This document shows positions 39,367 through 51,690 of a DNA stretch of 64,000 bases, piece after piece. Made by a program: the position numbers and the translations under genes. Each line of letters opens with the position of its first letter. Positions within the stretch are counted from its first letter, which is position 1. This DNA is from CAVPCY01 sp963702525 (lineage in GTDB: Bacteria; Actinomycetota; Coriobacteriia; Anaerosomatales; PHET01), in NCBI GenBank assembly GCA_963702525.1, contig CAVPCY010000013.1:372001-436000 (forward strand), written 5' to 3'. A model generated the notes under the pieces. The model searched no databases and had not been told where the DNA came from. It was given only the letters and a program-made list of their open reading frames with translations.

Positions 39367-40443
39367 CTACTCGAAGAAGCCCCGCGTCCGCTCCTCCACA
39401 AGTCCCGACTGGATGACCTGCCGGTAGGCCTCGAGCGGCACCTTCGAGTCCCATTGGTTGAGCGCCTTCGCATAGCCGAAGATCACGAGCCACAGCCCCA
39501 CCACAAGCAGGGGCCACACCCACGGCGCGATTCTCTCGCGTGAGAACGCCTTCGCCTCCAGGCAGCCGTCGACCGGGCACACCTTCACGCAGTCCATACA
39601 GCCGTCACACTCCGGCGCCCAGACGCGTGCTGTCTTCTCGGGCTCCACGAACGCGTGGCAGACCCTGCTGCACTTGTGGCAATCGATGCACGTATCGGCA
39701 TCGCGTTCGACGGCGCACGGCGAGGCGATGCCGATCGCCGAGTAGAGCCCTCCGAGCGGGCACACGTAGCGACACCACACGGGACCGAAGACGAACGACA
39801 GTCCAGCCGCAAGCCCGACGACGACCAGGTAGATGGGATCGGCCATGATGTGAATGATCTTCAGGTCCGCGATCCACATGTAGGGAAGCAGTCGGAAGGA
39901 CGCGGCCTCCTGCACGGAAACCAAGACCAGCAGAACCAACACGAACGCAGCGGCGAGAAAGTACCTGAAGCCTCGGCCGAGCAGATCCAGCCACCGCCAC
40001 ACCCGCACGTTCCGACCCATCACCCTGCGCCCGAGGGCAGCGCACGCCTCCCAGACGGTCCCGACAGGGCAGATCCAGCCGCACATGCCGCGCTTGAGCA
40101 GGAGCGAGACCGCGAGCGACATCAGTATCAGCACCAGCCCCGCCGGCAGAATCGAGTCCCAGCCACCACCCCTGATCCAGGCGAAGAAGCTCGTGAAGTG
40201 GCCGATGGGCAAGATGCCTGCGACGGCCTCGGGCCGCTTCACGTACGGCCCAACCCCCCTCGCCCACCGTTCGAAGCGAAGCAACTGGACTACCGTGAAG
40301 ACGAAGAAGACAAGAAACGCCGTCTTGACGACCCACCTGCTGGTCACGAACTCCAGCCACGCGGGCACACCGGCGCCCTTCGGCGACTCCGCTATCGCCG
40401 GCTGCTCGGGGGCTGAAGTGCTGACGTCATCGTCTTGGGCCAC
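39367..40443 (-). CDS. Membrane 4Fe-4S ferredoxin of the NapH/MauN type
   Basis: 358 residues. Four to six membrane helices, two cytoplasmic CxxxCP motifs (CGWICPVG, CRYVCPLGG) that mark NapH/NosR/MauN-like quinol-interacting proteins, and two C-terminal ferredoxin clusters (CIDCHKCSRVCHAF, CDGCMDCVKVCPVDGC). It moves electrons between quinone and a soluble or periplasmic partner. No reductase partner is adjacent, so the pathway cannot be named. A TM helix follows the clusters near the C-terminus. Intact; divergent from the DJ-1 gene. Confidence 0.88.
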   Translation of the reverse strand: MAQDDDVSTSAPEQPAIAESPKGAGVPAWLEFVTSRWVVKTAFLVFFVFTVVQLLRFERWARGVGPYVKRPEAVAGILPIGHFTSFFAWIRGGGWDSILPAGLVLILMSLAVSLLLKRGMCGWICPVGTVWEACAALGRRVMGRNVRVWRWLDLLGRGFRYFLAAAFVLVLLVLVSVQEAASFRLLPYMWIADLKIIHIMADPIYLVVVGLAAGLSFVFGPVWCRYVCPLGGLYSAIGIASPCAVERDADTCIDCHKCSRVCHAFVEPEKTARVWAPECDGCMDCVKVCPVDGCLEAKAFSRERIAPWVWPLLVVGLWLVIFGYAKALNQWDSKVPLEAYRQVIQSGLVEERTRGFFE

Positions 40444-40555
40444 GGGCTCTCCTCGGGGCAGCTCGGCAGTGCGCGTTTGCGACTCGGGCCATCTAGCGGC
40501 CTCAGCGAGGGTAGAATCGCAGCATGCGGACGGTCAACCCGGGAGAGGCGGGTTC

Positions 40556-41078
40556 ATGAAATCAGCACTTCTGGTCATCGCCCAAGAGGTGTTCAGGGAC
40601 GAGGAGTACGCCGAACCCAAGCGCATCCTCGAATCCCGCGGTGCCAAGGTGACGACCGCAAGCGTCGCAGCGGGCCGGTGCGTCGGGAAGCTGGGAATGC
40701 ATGCGACCGCCGATATCTCAGTCGCCGAATCGGTCGGCAAGCCCTGGGATGCGGTCGCCTTCGTCGGCGGCGCAGGGGCCAGTGTGTTCTTCGACGACGC
40801 CGATGCTCATGCACTTGCGCGCGGCGTGCTCGATAGCGGCGGCATCGTGAGTGCCATTTGCATCGCGCCCTCGGTACTCGCGCACGCCGGCCTGCTTGAG
40901 GGCATGCAGTGCTACGGCGTTCCCGTCCCAGGAAGCCGACCTGCGTGAGCATGGCGCCCGATGGACCGGTGCGTCGGTCACCGTGGACGGACCGATCATC
41001 ACGGGCAACGGTCCAGACGCCGCCCGGGAATTCGGCACCGCGCTGGCCGATCGGCTCGATCTTCCCAACGAGGAGTAG
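40556..41078 (+). CDS. DJ-1/PfpI family protein, frameshifted
   Basis: About 174 residues. DJ-1/PfpI fold: KSALLVIAQEVFRDEE at the start, VAFVGGAGASVFFDD and the nucleophile elbow Cys in VSAICIAPSVLAHAG. The first frame ends at 40948; the conserved end continues in the next frame (ATAFPSQEADLREHGARWTG, ending LPNEE at 41078). One base deleted in CAGTGCTAC near 40911 repairs it. Family members are chaperones, glyoxalases or proteases; the role here is unknown. Followed by rubrerythrin 8 bases later, suggesting a stress unit. Confidence 0.82.
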
Positions 41079-41086
41079 GAGACACC

Positions 41087-41632
41087 ATGAAGATGTATCG
41101 ATGCCGCATCTGCGGCGAGACGTATCTCGGCACGTCCGCACCCGAGCGCTGCCCCTTCTGCGGCGCGCACGAGCGTTTCATGGTCCAGCCGGGCGCGTAC
41201 TCGTCGGCAGAGAACCAGGTGCAGCTGACCGAGGCCGAACGGGCGGACCTTGAGCACGCCATCGAACTCGAGCATTCCAACGCACGATTCTACGCGGCGA
41301 TGGCGAAGCTCGGCGGCAACGAGGGGCTCTCAAGCGCCTACAAACGGCTCTCTCGCATCGAGGCCGAGCACTGCTCGCTGTTCTGCAAGTTGGCGGACGT
41401 GGCCAAGCCCACGGATCTGGGCGATCCGTCGGGCGGTTCGGGAGACTGGTGCACAGACATCGCCGAGTCGCTCAGCCGCGAGCAGGCCGCGTCAGCGTTC
41501 TACGCCGAGGCGGCAGGGCGTGCCACGAACGGACGCGTGGCCGAGGTGCTCGCGGCGGTGAGCGCCATAGAGCGCGACCATATCGAATTCGACGCAGTTG
41601 CCGCCGAGCACGCGGGGTGCGAACCGGGCTAG
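41087..41632 (+). CDS. Rubrerythrin-type protein with N-terminal rubredoxin domain
   Basis: 181 residues. The rubredoxin-like iron site comes first (CRICGETYLG at about 5-14 and CPFCGAHERF at about 21-30), then a four-helix ferritin-like domain with EHSNARFYAAM, EAEHC, REQAASAFYAEAA and ERDHIEF as di-iron ligand regions. The order is reversed from classical rubrerythrin. It likely reduces peroxide in an anaerobic cytoplasm. Start ATG at 41087 with GGAG upstream; in an operon with DJ-1. Confidence 0.88.
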   Translation: MKMYRCRICGETYLGTSAPERCPFCGAHERFMVQPGAYSSAENQVQLTEAERADLEHAIELEHSNARFYAAMAKLGGNEGLSSAYKRLSRIEAEHCSLFCKLADVAKPTDLGDPSGGSGDWCTDIAESLSREQAASAFYAEAAGRATNGRVAEVLAAVSAIERDHIEFDAVAAEHAGCEPG

Positions 41633-41670
41633 CGAGCTTCCGATCCGACAGCGAGCCCCGAACGCACGGT

Positions 41671-42765
41671 CTAGCGTCCGCTGACCTTGTCGAACAGTCC
41701 CTCGTAACTCGGCACGAGCACGTCGAATGTGTAGGGCTCCGCGAGCGACCGGGCCTCCCCCGCCTCGGGCCTGTGCGTCACATGCGCCCTGAGGCGTGCC
41801 ACGAGCTCGTCTCGGCCCTCGTAGCGGTATTGCGCGGCATAGACCTCAGGATAGGCCAGGCGATCGGGTACGACCGGCGTCGCGCCCGCGTAGCACGCCT
41901 CGACGATCGCGAGCCCGAAGAACTCGTTGATCGCCGTCGAGACCGCCACGTCCGCGCTCGCGAGCAGCGCAGCGTACTCGGCCCGGTCCTTCGGCTCGTC
42001 GCAGTGCACGAGACGGGAGCCGAGGGTCTCGGCGGCTTCGCGCATCAGCCCCTCGGTCTCGCGAAAGCTCTGACCCGCCACGGCCACCTCGAAGTCGAGC
42101 CCCTCCTCGGCCAACTGACCGACCGCCCAGAAGAACTCCTCGGGGTTCTTGTCGTGCTCCCACCGGTGCGGCCACACGATGCGGCACCGCGGAGCCCTGG
42201 TGGTTACGGCATCATCGAATGGGGTCGGATCGAATGGGGGCGGCAGCACCACCGATTTCCGCCCGATCGTCTCCGCAAGCCCCTTGGGGTGGTTATCGGG
42301 GAACTCGCGGATGAAGCCGGGAATCTCGCCCACGAAGCGATCGAGGTTCCACTGCGTGTTGAAGACGCAGCACTCGGCCGAGAGCGCCGACGTGATATTC
42401 GTGAGCGGGAACTGGAGGTCCCATTCGGCGGTGTGCCGGTTCGGATACACGAGCTGGTTCTCGTGGAAGTAGACGATCGCGGGCACCGCCGCGACGGGGG
42501 CTCCCACGAGGCCGCGGAACTCCGCAAGATTCAGGAACGTGGACGCGAACACCAGGTCGAACGGTTCGTTAGATCCCGCCCGCGCCAGTGCCCGGACATC
42601 GGCGGCCATGGTGATCGCGGCACCGCGCATGCGCCACTTCCACTTGCGCGCCGGAAGCGTGAGCACCGTCCACTCGGCGTCGACGTGCTCCACGAGACCA
42701 TCGAGCACGGCGCGATGGCTGCCGCCGTAGTAAGGCTCGAGCGCCAGGATCCTCAAGGGGCACAT
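41671..42765 (-). CDS. DUF3524-type glycosyltransferase, tRNA-queuosine mannosyltransferase-like
   Basis: 364 residues, GT-B fold. The N-terminus RILALEPYYGGSHRAVLDGL and WTVLTLPARKWKWRMRGAA are characteristic of the DUF3524 family, whose animal member (GTDC1/QTMAN) mannosylates queuosine in tRNA-Asp. The C-terminal half has the nucleotide-sugar site (EFFGLAIVEACYAGATPVVP). Transfer of a sugar to queuosine in tRNA is an inference; no queuosine synthesis gene is in the window, though thiI, a tRNA-modification gene, is 4 bases upstream. Start ATG at 42765 (MCPLRI); the longer frame is a thiI shadow. Confidence 0.82.
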   Translation of the reverse strand: MCPLRILALEPYYGGSHRAVLDGLVEHVDAEWTVLTLPARKWKWRMRGAAITMAADVRALARAGSNEPFDLVFASTFLNLAEFRGLVGAPVAAVPAIVYFHENQLVYPNRHTAEWDLQFPLTNITSALSAECCVFNTQWNLDRFVGEIPGFIREFPDNHPKGLAETIGRKSVVLPPPFDPTPFDDAVTTRAPRCRIVWPHRWEHDKNPEEFFWAVGQLAEEGLDFEVAVAGQSFRETEGLMREAAETLGSRLVHCDEPKDRAEYAALLASADVAVSTAINEFFGLAIVEACYAGATPVVPDRLAYPEVYAAQYRYEGRDELVARLRAHVTHRPEAGEARSLAEPYTFDVLVPSYEGLFDKVSGR

Positions 42766-42769
42766 CAGA

Positions 42770-44035
42770 CTAGGAGCCCAGCCGCGCCGAGCGCGCTGCC
42801 AGGACCTTCGCCGCGCTCCACCCCGGCTCGCCTGCGGGGGTGGGCCAGCGCTTCGGCGGCCGGTACGCAGGACAGCGGTAGTCAAGCCACTCCAGCACCT
42901 CGAGCGCGTCGGCGACCATACGGTCGTGATCCAGAGCAGCCCACGCCTCGAGCACGGCGGGCATCTTGGCGTGCGTCTCGGGCGTGCGCGGCATGAACAG
43001 CGTGCAGCAGTCCTCGGCATCGCGGATGGACAGTTCGTAGGTGCCGATGCGCCGGGCCTCAGCCATGATCTCGAGCTTGTCAGAGCCGATCAGGGGCCTT
43101 AGGACCGGCAACGTGGCGATCTCGTCGACGGCGGCGATGTTCTCGAGTGTCTGGCTCGCGACCTGGCCGAGCGACTCACCGGTGACGAGCGCCTTGCCGC
43201 GCTCCACGGCGGCGATCTGCTCCGCGACTGCGAACATCAGCCGCCGATAGAGGATCACACGCAGATCCGGCGGGCACGAGAGCGCGATCTCCTTCTGCAG
43301 ATCGCCGAAGGGCACGACGTAGATGCGGCCGAGCCCGCCGGTGCGCGCCAGCTCGGTGCCTATCTCGGCGACGAGCCGCTCGCCGGCGTCGCCGACCTGC
43401 GGCCGTCCGGAGAAGTGCAGGCCCACTATTACGGCGCCACGCCGCATCATGCGCCACGTGGCCACAGGAGAGTCGATCCCGCTCGAGAGCAGCGAGATGA
43501 CCGCTGACGCGCTGCCCACGGGCAGTCCACCCGCGCCGCGGATGCGCTTCGAGAACACGTAGGCATCACCCTGGGTCACGGTCACCCCGATGGTGACGTC
43601 AGGGCTGCCAAGGTCGACCTTGGCGCCGGTGTGCGAGACCAAGTAGGCGCCGACGCGCTGGTTGATCTCCATGCTCGTCTCGGGATAGGTCGTATTGGAC
43701 CGCTTCGCGTCGACCTTGAACGTCCCGCAGCCGTCAGCCTCGGCCATGGCGGCCAAGGCGGCTGCTGAGATCTCGTCGGGGTCTTGCGGCGCCAGAAACG
43801 CCAGCGCGACCGTCCCAACCCCGGGAACAGCCGCGAGGCGCTCCGCGACGCTGTCGAGCGCAGCAGGATCCCGCACACCCACGACGAGCCGAGACGCGGT
43901 GCGCCGTGCCGGTTTGACGGGAAGGCCAGCGAGCGCCGCATCCAGGTTGTCCTGGAGCCGGCGCTCGAATGTGCTGCGGTTACGGCCCTTGAGGCCGATC
44001 TCGTGGTAGGCGACCAGACACACGCGCTCGAACAT
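42770..44035 (-). CDS. thiI: tRNA 4-thiouridine synthase ThiI
   Basis: 421 residues. Ferredoxin-like and THUMP domains in the first 165 residues, then a PP-loop (LLSSGIDSPVATWRM; SSGIDS where SGGxDS is usual) and KALVTGESLGQVASQTLEN. ThiI adenylates U8 of tRNA and delivers sulfur, and may supply ThiS. No C-terminal rhodanese domain is evident, so the sulfur route may be the short-form pathway seen in many Gram-positives. The next gene downstream is the glycosyltransferase; upstream is rpoZ, 14 bases away. Confidence 0.92.
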   Translation of the reverse strand: MFERVCLVAYHEIGLKGRNRSTFERRLQDNLDAALAGLPVKPARRTASRLVVGVRDPAALDSVAERLAAVPGVGTVALAFLAPQDPDEISAAALAAMAEADGCGTFKVDAKRSNTTYPETSMEINQRVGAYLVSHTGAKVDLGSPDVTIGVTVTQGDAYVFSKRIRGAGGLPVGSASAVISLLSSGIDSPVATWRMMRRGAVIVGLHFSGRPQVGDAGERLVAEIGTELARTGGLGRIYVVPFGDLQKEIALSCPPDLRVILYRRLMFAVAEQIAAVERGKALVTGESLGQVASQTLENIAAVDEIATLPVLRPLIGSDKLEIMAEARRIGTYELSIRDAEDCCTLFMPRTPETHAKMPAVLEAWAALDHDRMVADALEVLEWLDYRCPAYRPPKRWPTPAGEPGWSAAKVLAARSARLGS

Positions 44036-44049
44036 GGCGCCGCCTGTCG

Positions 44050-44301
44050 CTACTTGTAGCCGTCCTTGGTCCGCTCGTAGGAGACGTCGCCGCCGGCGAC
44101 CTCCTCCATGGCCAAGGAAAGCGGTTTCGTGCTTGTCAGCTTGGCGATCTCACTCGTCGGCATGGTGAGCAGCGCCTGATCCCGGACACCGTGGATCATG
44201 TCGTTGATCTGGCGGGCCCGCTTCGAGGCCAGAATGCACAACGTGTACTTCGAATCGACCTTGGTCAGAAGCTCATCGATCTCGGGTCTGATAACCGACA
44301 T
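44050..44301 (-). CDS. rpoZ: RNA polymerase omega subunit
   Basis: 83 residues. SVIRPEIDELLTKVDSKYTL and ILASKRARQINDM are omega-family landmarks; the latter contains the region that docks on beta-prime. The start is the ATG at 44301 (MSVIRP), which overlaps the gmk 3' end by 29 bases; a longer frame to 44328 lacks family support. It belongs to the mihF-gmk-rpoZ unit typical of Actinobacteria. Confidence 0.92.
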   Translation of the reverse strand: MSVIRPEIDELLTKVDSKYTLCILASKRARQINDMIHGVRDQALLTMPTSEIAKLTSTKPLSLAMEEVAGGDVSYERTKDGYK

Positions 44302-44911
44302 CAGTCTTCGACTCCTCGCGGTTGGCATACGTGTCTATGATTCCTACGAGCTCTTCGGTGGCTCGCGAAACGTCGTCGTTTATTACCACATGGTCGTACG
44401 TGCCCACAAGTTCGAGCTCCCTCTCGGCTGTCTGCATCCGGACCGCGACTTGCTCTTCGGTCTCGCTGCCGCGTCCCGCCAAACGGCGCTTGAGCTCGTC
44501 GATGGACGGTGCGCAGATGAACAGCAGGACGCTCGTCGGCATGATGTCGCGGATCTGAAAAGCCCCTTGGGGATCGATCTCGAGTATCACCTGCTTACCT
44601 TGGGCGATCTTGGCCTCCACGCCGGCTCTTGGCGTGCCATAGCGACCGCCGTGGACCTGGGCCCATTCGAGCAGCCCGCCGGTTTCCACGAGCCGGTCGA
44701 ACTCCTCATCCGAGATGAACGTGTAGTGCACGCCGTCGATCTCACCCGGACGAGGCGTTCTGGTCGTGACCGAGACAGAAACCCAGACATCAGGAACCCG
44801 GTGAAGCAACTCCCTCACCAAGGTCCCCTTTCCGGCGCCCGAAGGCCCGGAGACTATGAACAGATTGCCGGTGCGCGGAGACGCCGGTCCTGCGCCTTGA
44901 GACGAGCGCAC
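44273..44911 (-). CDS. gmk: Guanylate kinase
   Basis: 212 residues. P-loop SGPSGAGKGTLV, the GMP-binding region TTRTPRPGEIDGVHY and the conserved GGLLEWAQVHGGRYGTP. It phosphorylates GMP to GDP. The first codon is a GTG at 44911, directly after the mihF stop. A few extra N-terminal residues precede the P-loop. Confidence 0.95.
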   Translation of the reverse strand: MRSSQGAGPASPRTGNLFIVSGPSGAGKGTLVRELLHRVPDVWVSVSVTTRTPRPGEIDGVHYTFISDEEFDRLVETGGLLEWAQVHGGRYGTPRAGVEAKIAQGKQVILEIDPQGAFQIRDIMPTSVLLFICAPSIDELKRRLAGRGSETEEQVAVRMQTAERELELVGTYDHVVINDDVSRATEELVGIIDTYANREESKTDVGYQTRDR

Positions 44912-45220
44912 CTAGCCGAGGCGCTCCATGAGCGCCGCACGCTGGCGGGCGCCAAGGCCCTGCACGCGACGGCTCTCGGAGATCTCAAGCTCGTCCATGA
45001 GCTTGGCGGCCTTCGCCTTGCCGTACCCAGGAAGCGACTCGAGAAGGGTCGACACCTTCATGCGCGCAACGATAGGGTCGTCCGCCTTCTTCATGACCTC
45101 GGCGAAGCTCATGTCGCCGGCCTTGATCTTGGCCCGTAGCTCGGCCCGCTTCTGGCGAGCCTCGGCCGCCTTGGCGAGTGCCCGCGCACGATCCTCTGGC
45201 GACAGGTTCGGAAGTGCCAT
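44912..45220 (-). CDS. mihF: Actinobacterial integration host factor
   Basis: 102 residues. MALPNLSPEDRARALAKAAE at the start, and the DNA-binding helix-hairpin-helix region LLESLPGYGKAKAAKLM are the mIHF hallmarks (Mycobacterium mIHF, Streptomyces sIHF). It is a nucleoid protein required for growth and phage integration in relatives. Its position before gmk-rpoZ is the standard actinobacterial order and is the best single taxonomic clue in the window. A -35/-10 pair lies about 80 bases upstream. Confidence 0.95.
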   Translation of the reverse strand: MALPNLSPEDRARALAKAAEARQKRAELRAKIKAGDMSFAEVMKKADDPIVARMKVSTLLESLPGYGKAKAAKLMDELEISESRRVQGLGARQRAALMERLG

Positions 45221-45301
45221 GGTTCCTCCTCGTTCTCCCTCGCGATTGCGTGTGAGATCGCCGCCCCCTCCGGGCGACGGTGCCCTCAGCAGAACGTCCC
45301 T

Positions 45302-45330
45302 ATCCTACCCGTGACCTGCGGAAATGCAAA
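45302..45330 (-). promoter_or_regulatory. Candidate promoter of mihF-gmk-rpoZ
   Basis: Minus strand TTTGCA and TAGGAT (each 4 of 6) with a 17-base spacer, located just past the pyrE stop. A hairpin (CGTCGCCC / GGGCGGCG) lies in the 5' untranslated region. Confidence 0.5.
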
Positions 45331-45336
45331 CACCTT

Positions 45337-45924
45337 TCACGCGAGTCGCCGAGAACCCGGCGAATACACGGGCACCTTCGCCTCACATAGGAGACACGAT
45401 TCGGCGTCCCAAGACTCAACCTCAAGTCGAAGTAGAGGTAAGAACTGCTCGGTGAACGCACGGTCCGCTCCACGAGCGATGATCGACACGACGGCGGAGA
45501 CCTCTCCTCCCTGATCACGGACGAGGCCGACAAGTTCAGCGACGCTCCCACCAGTTGTGACCACGTCTTCCACCACCAGCACCTTCGAGCCTGGCGGCAC
45601 CTCGAACGACCGGCGCAGCACCATGGCCCCGTTCTCGCGCTCGCTGAAGATGAACTTGACCCCCAAGGCCTGCGCAACCGCGAAGCCGATGATGATGCCG
45701 CCGACCGCAGGAGCAGCGACAAGGTCGATGTCGAGACCCTCCGGAAGTCTCGAGACAGCCGTCTCGGCAAGCGCGGTGGTGAGTTGGGGGTCCTCCAGAA
45801 TGCGTGCACACTGCACGTATCTGTCACTGTGGCGGCCGCTGGTGAGGACGAAGTGGCCTTCCAGAACCGCGCCAGCGTCTCGGAGCGCTTCGTTCATCTG
45901 GGCATCGGTCATAGGCTCGCTCAC
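45337..45924 (-). CDS. pyrE: Orotate phosphoribosyltransferase
   Basis: 195 residues. PRPP-binding motif KVLVVEDVVTTGGS, GHFVLTSGRHSDRYVQCARI, and ERENGAMVLRR in the flexible loop. It converts orotate and PRPP to OMP. The start is a GTG at 45924 overlapping the pyrF stop as GTGA. Last gene of the pyrimidine operon. Confidence 0.94.
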   Translation of the reverse strand: MSEPMTDAQMNEALRDAGAVLEGHFVLTSGRHSDRYVQCARILEDPQLTTALAETAVSRLPEGLDIDLVAAPAVGGIIIGFAVAQALGVKFIFSERENGAMVLRRSFEVPPGSKVLVVEDVVTTGGSVAELVGLVRDQGGEVSAVVSIIARGADRAFTEQFLPLLRLEVESWDAESCLLCEAKVPVYSPGSRRLA

Positions 45925-46649
45925 ACGCCATCTCCTTCGATCTCGGCGACTATTCGCTCGAATGCGTCTAACGGATCCGGGGCGGCGGTGATCGGTCGGC
46001 CCACCACGAGATGGCTCGCGCCCAAGCGAAGAGCGGCACTCGGCGTGGATACTCTGGCCTGATCATCCGAGTCAGCCCAACCGGGGCGCACCCCGGGCGT
46101 CACCACGAGCGCGTCATCCCCCAGCACCGCGCGCATGGCGGTGGCCTCTTGCGGCGAGCAGACGACTCCGTCGGCGCGACCCGCTGCGACGCCCGCGAGG
46201 AGCGCAACCTGGTCGGCGGCGTCTCGTCCGATTCCCACAGCAGCCAGCGTGGCGTCATCCATGCTGGTGAGCACGGTCACCGCAAGAACGGCCGGTGGCT
46301 CGCAACCGGCGGCCTGCGCTCCGTCTGAAACACCCCGAACAGCAGCATCGATCATCGCCGAGCCCCCTGATGCGTGGACGGTGAGCATACCGACCCCGAG
46401 CGACCCCACGCTTCTCGCCGCACCAAAGACCTGGTGAGGGATATCGTGCAGCTTCAGGTCGAGGAACACGTCGAAGCCCATCGCGCGAAGCTGCTCGACC
46501 ACGCGCGGGCCGGTCCTGTAGAACAGCGTCATTCCCACCTTCACCCACCGAGCATGTCCGGCGAGCTTGCTTGCGAGCTCTAGTGACGGCTCAGGTTCGA
46601 GGTCCAGCGCAACGATGATGCGGTCACGCGCAGCGACTGGCTGGATCAT
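45921..46649 (-). CDS. pyrF: Orotidine-5'-phosphate decarboxylase
   Basis: 242 residues. The catalytic Lys-Asp array is FLDLKLHDIPHQV, followed by ADGVVCSPQEATAMR and VTPGVRPGWAD. It makes UMP from OMP. The ATG at 46649 overlaps the pyrD stop (ATGA). A much longer frame upstream is pyrD shadow. Confidence 0.94.
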   Translation of the reverse strand: MIQPVAARDRIIVALDLEPEPSLELASKLAGHARWVKVGMTLFYRTGPRVVEQLRAMGFDVFLDLKLHDIPHQVFGAARSVGSLGVGMLTVHASGGSAMIDAAVRGVSDGAQAAGCEPPAVLAVTVLTSMDDATLAAVGIGRDAADQVALLAGVAAGRADGVVCSPQEATAMRAVLGDDALVVTPGVRPGWADSDDQARVSTPSAALRLGASHLVVGRPITAAPDPLDAFERIVAEIEGDGV

Positions 46650-47572
46650 CCGTCGACCTCCACTGCTCCTGTGAGCTCGGCGACTCGAGCTATGCCCACC
46701 GACCGGCAGAACTGCTCGAGCCCATCGATCACCTTCGTGGTGGCCGTTGGATCCACGAAGTTCGCGGTTCCCACTGCCACGGCCGACGCCCCGGCGAGCA
46801 TGAATTCGACGGCGTCCTCGGCGGTCATGATCCCGCCCATGCCCACCACAGGGATCGACAAGGCCCGGGCGACCTGCCACACCATGCGGACCGCCACCGG
46901 CTTGATCGCCGGTCCGGAAAGCCCGCCCACGACGCGAGCGAGCCGCGGGCGAAACGTCGTCACGTCGATGGACATCCCGAGCAGGGTGTTGATGAGCGAC
47001 ACCGCATCCGCACCGGCCGCCTCGACAGAACGGGCGATCTCGACGACATCGGTGACGTTGGGGCTCAGTTTCACGATCAGCGGCCTCCGAGTGGCGGGCC
47101 TGACCGCCGAAACCACCTCGGCAGCAGCGGCACACGTCGTCCCGAACGCCATGCCGCCGGAGTCGACGTTCGGGCAGCTGATGTTGAGTTCGTATCCGGC
47201 GACCCCGCGCTCGCACTCCAGCCGCTCGACAACCGAGACGTACTCCGTGACCGTGTGCCCGCTCACGTTCACGAGCACCGGTACGCCCGGCGCGTTGCAC
47301 GCGAGCCACGCCAAGTCCCGCTCGACGAACGCCTCCACGCCCGGGTTCTGCAGGCCGATCGAGTTGAGCATGCCGCTCGCCGTCTCGGCGATGCGTGGGC
47401 TGTCGTTGCCGGCCCACGGCTCAGCAGAGACACCCTTGGTCACGATCGCGCCAAGCCTCTCCAACTCCACGAAGTCGGCGAACTCGCGTCCCGAAGCGAA
47501 CGTCCCCGACGCGGTCATCACGGGGTTGGCGAGCTCGAGCCCGGCTAGGCGGACCCGCATGTCGACCGTCAT
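46646..47572 (-). CDS. pyrD: Dihydroorotate dehydrogenase, class 1B catalytic subunit
   Basis: 308 residues when started at the ATG at 47572 (MTVDMRVRLAGLELANPVMT). Active-site Cys in ELNISCPNVDSGG; FMN site VVGMGGIMTAEDAVEFM. Class 1B enzymes use NAD+ through the Fe-S flavoprotein PyrK, encoded just upstream. An alternative ATG at 47626 with a good GGAGG inside pyrK would add 18 residues not usual for the family. Confidence 0.93.
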   Translation of the reverse strand: MTVDMRVRLAGLELANPVMTASGTFASGREFADFVELERLGAIVTKGVSAEPWAGNDSPRIAETASGMLNSIGLQNPGVEAFVERDLAWLACNAPGVPVLVNVSGHTVTEYVSVVERLECERGVAGYELNISCPNVDSGGMAFGTTCAAAAEVVSAVRPATRRPLIVKLSPNVTDVVEIARSVEAAGADAVSLINTLLGMSIDVTTFRPRLARVVGGLSGPAIKPVAVRMVWQVARALSIPVVGMGGIMTAEDAVEFMLAGASAVAVGTANFVDPTATTKVIDGLEQFCRSVGIARVAELTGAVEVDG

Positions 47573-47597
47573 GGGCTTCCCGGCGTCATCCGGCAGG

Positions 47598-48406
47598 CTA
47601 GTGTCGGGGGGGAATCTCCGACTCATCCCAGACCACCTCCCCCGCATCGAACACCGGTCCGTCGACGCAGGCACGCTTGCGTCCGTCCAGTGTTGTCACC
47701 ACGCACGACAAGCAGGCGCCGATGCCACACGCCATGAGCCGCTCGAGCGACACCTCGCAGGTCACGCCGTACTCCACAGCCTGAGCTGCGACGATGCGTT
47801 GCATCGCCTCAGGCCCGCAGGTGTAGACGACATCGAAGTGCTCGCTCTCGAGCAGGCGCTGCGAGACGGCGGTCACAAAGCCCTGCTCACCCGCACTCCC
47901 ATCATCTGTGGCGACTTCGACCCTTCTGGCCATGCGCTCGAAATGCCCGCGAGCCACGAGGCGCTCGGCGCACGGTGCGCCCATCGCGACCACCGTCGCG
48001 ACACCGCGCTCGGCGAGGGCTTCGGCGAGCATGCCGAGCGGTGCCGCGCCCAAGCCACCGGTCACGAGCAGGGCGTGTGCCGCACCCTCGGGGATGCTCC
48101 AGCCATGGCCAAGGGGGCCGATGATGTCCATCGAGGTGTCGCCAGCCGCCTTTTCGGCCAAGCGCAACGTACCCGCACCAAGTACCTGGTAGAGAAGCTC
48201 CACGCTGTCGCCGACGACCCGGTGGACCGAGAACGGCCGACGCAGAATGATGTCGGCCCCGCGCGCGACGCGCAGGTGTACGAACTGCCCGGGCGCGATG
48301 CTCGCTGCACAGCGAGGCGCCCGCAGCGTGATGAGGCCGACACCCTCGGCGATCCGTTCGTTGGCCGCAACGGTCACGTGTTCGAGCGCGGGTACGGGAT
48401 CCACCG

Positions 48407-48410
<4 letters not shown>
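47598..48410 (-). CDS. pyrK: Dihydroorotate dehydrogenase electron-transfer subunit
   Basis: 270 residues. FAD-binding PGQFVHLRV and RRPFSVHR, NAD-binding GGLGAAPLGMLAEAL, and the C-terminal 2Fe-2S cysteines in MACGIGACLSCVV plus KRACVDGPVF. It passes electrons from PyrD to NAD+. The GTG at 48410 overlaps the carB stop as GTGA. Confidence 0.93.
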
Positions 48411-51649
<3,239 letters not shown>

Positions 51650-51690
51650 TCATCGCTCCTTCGCGAAGTCGTTCGTGGAATCGCACGCCT

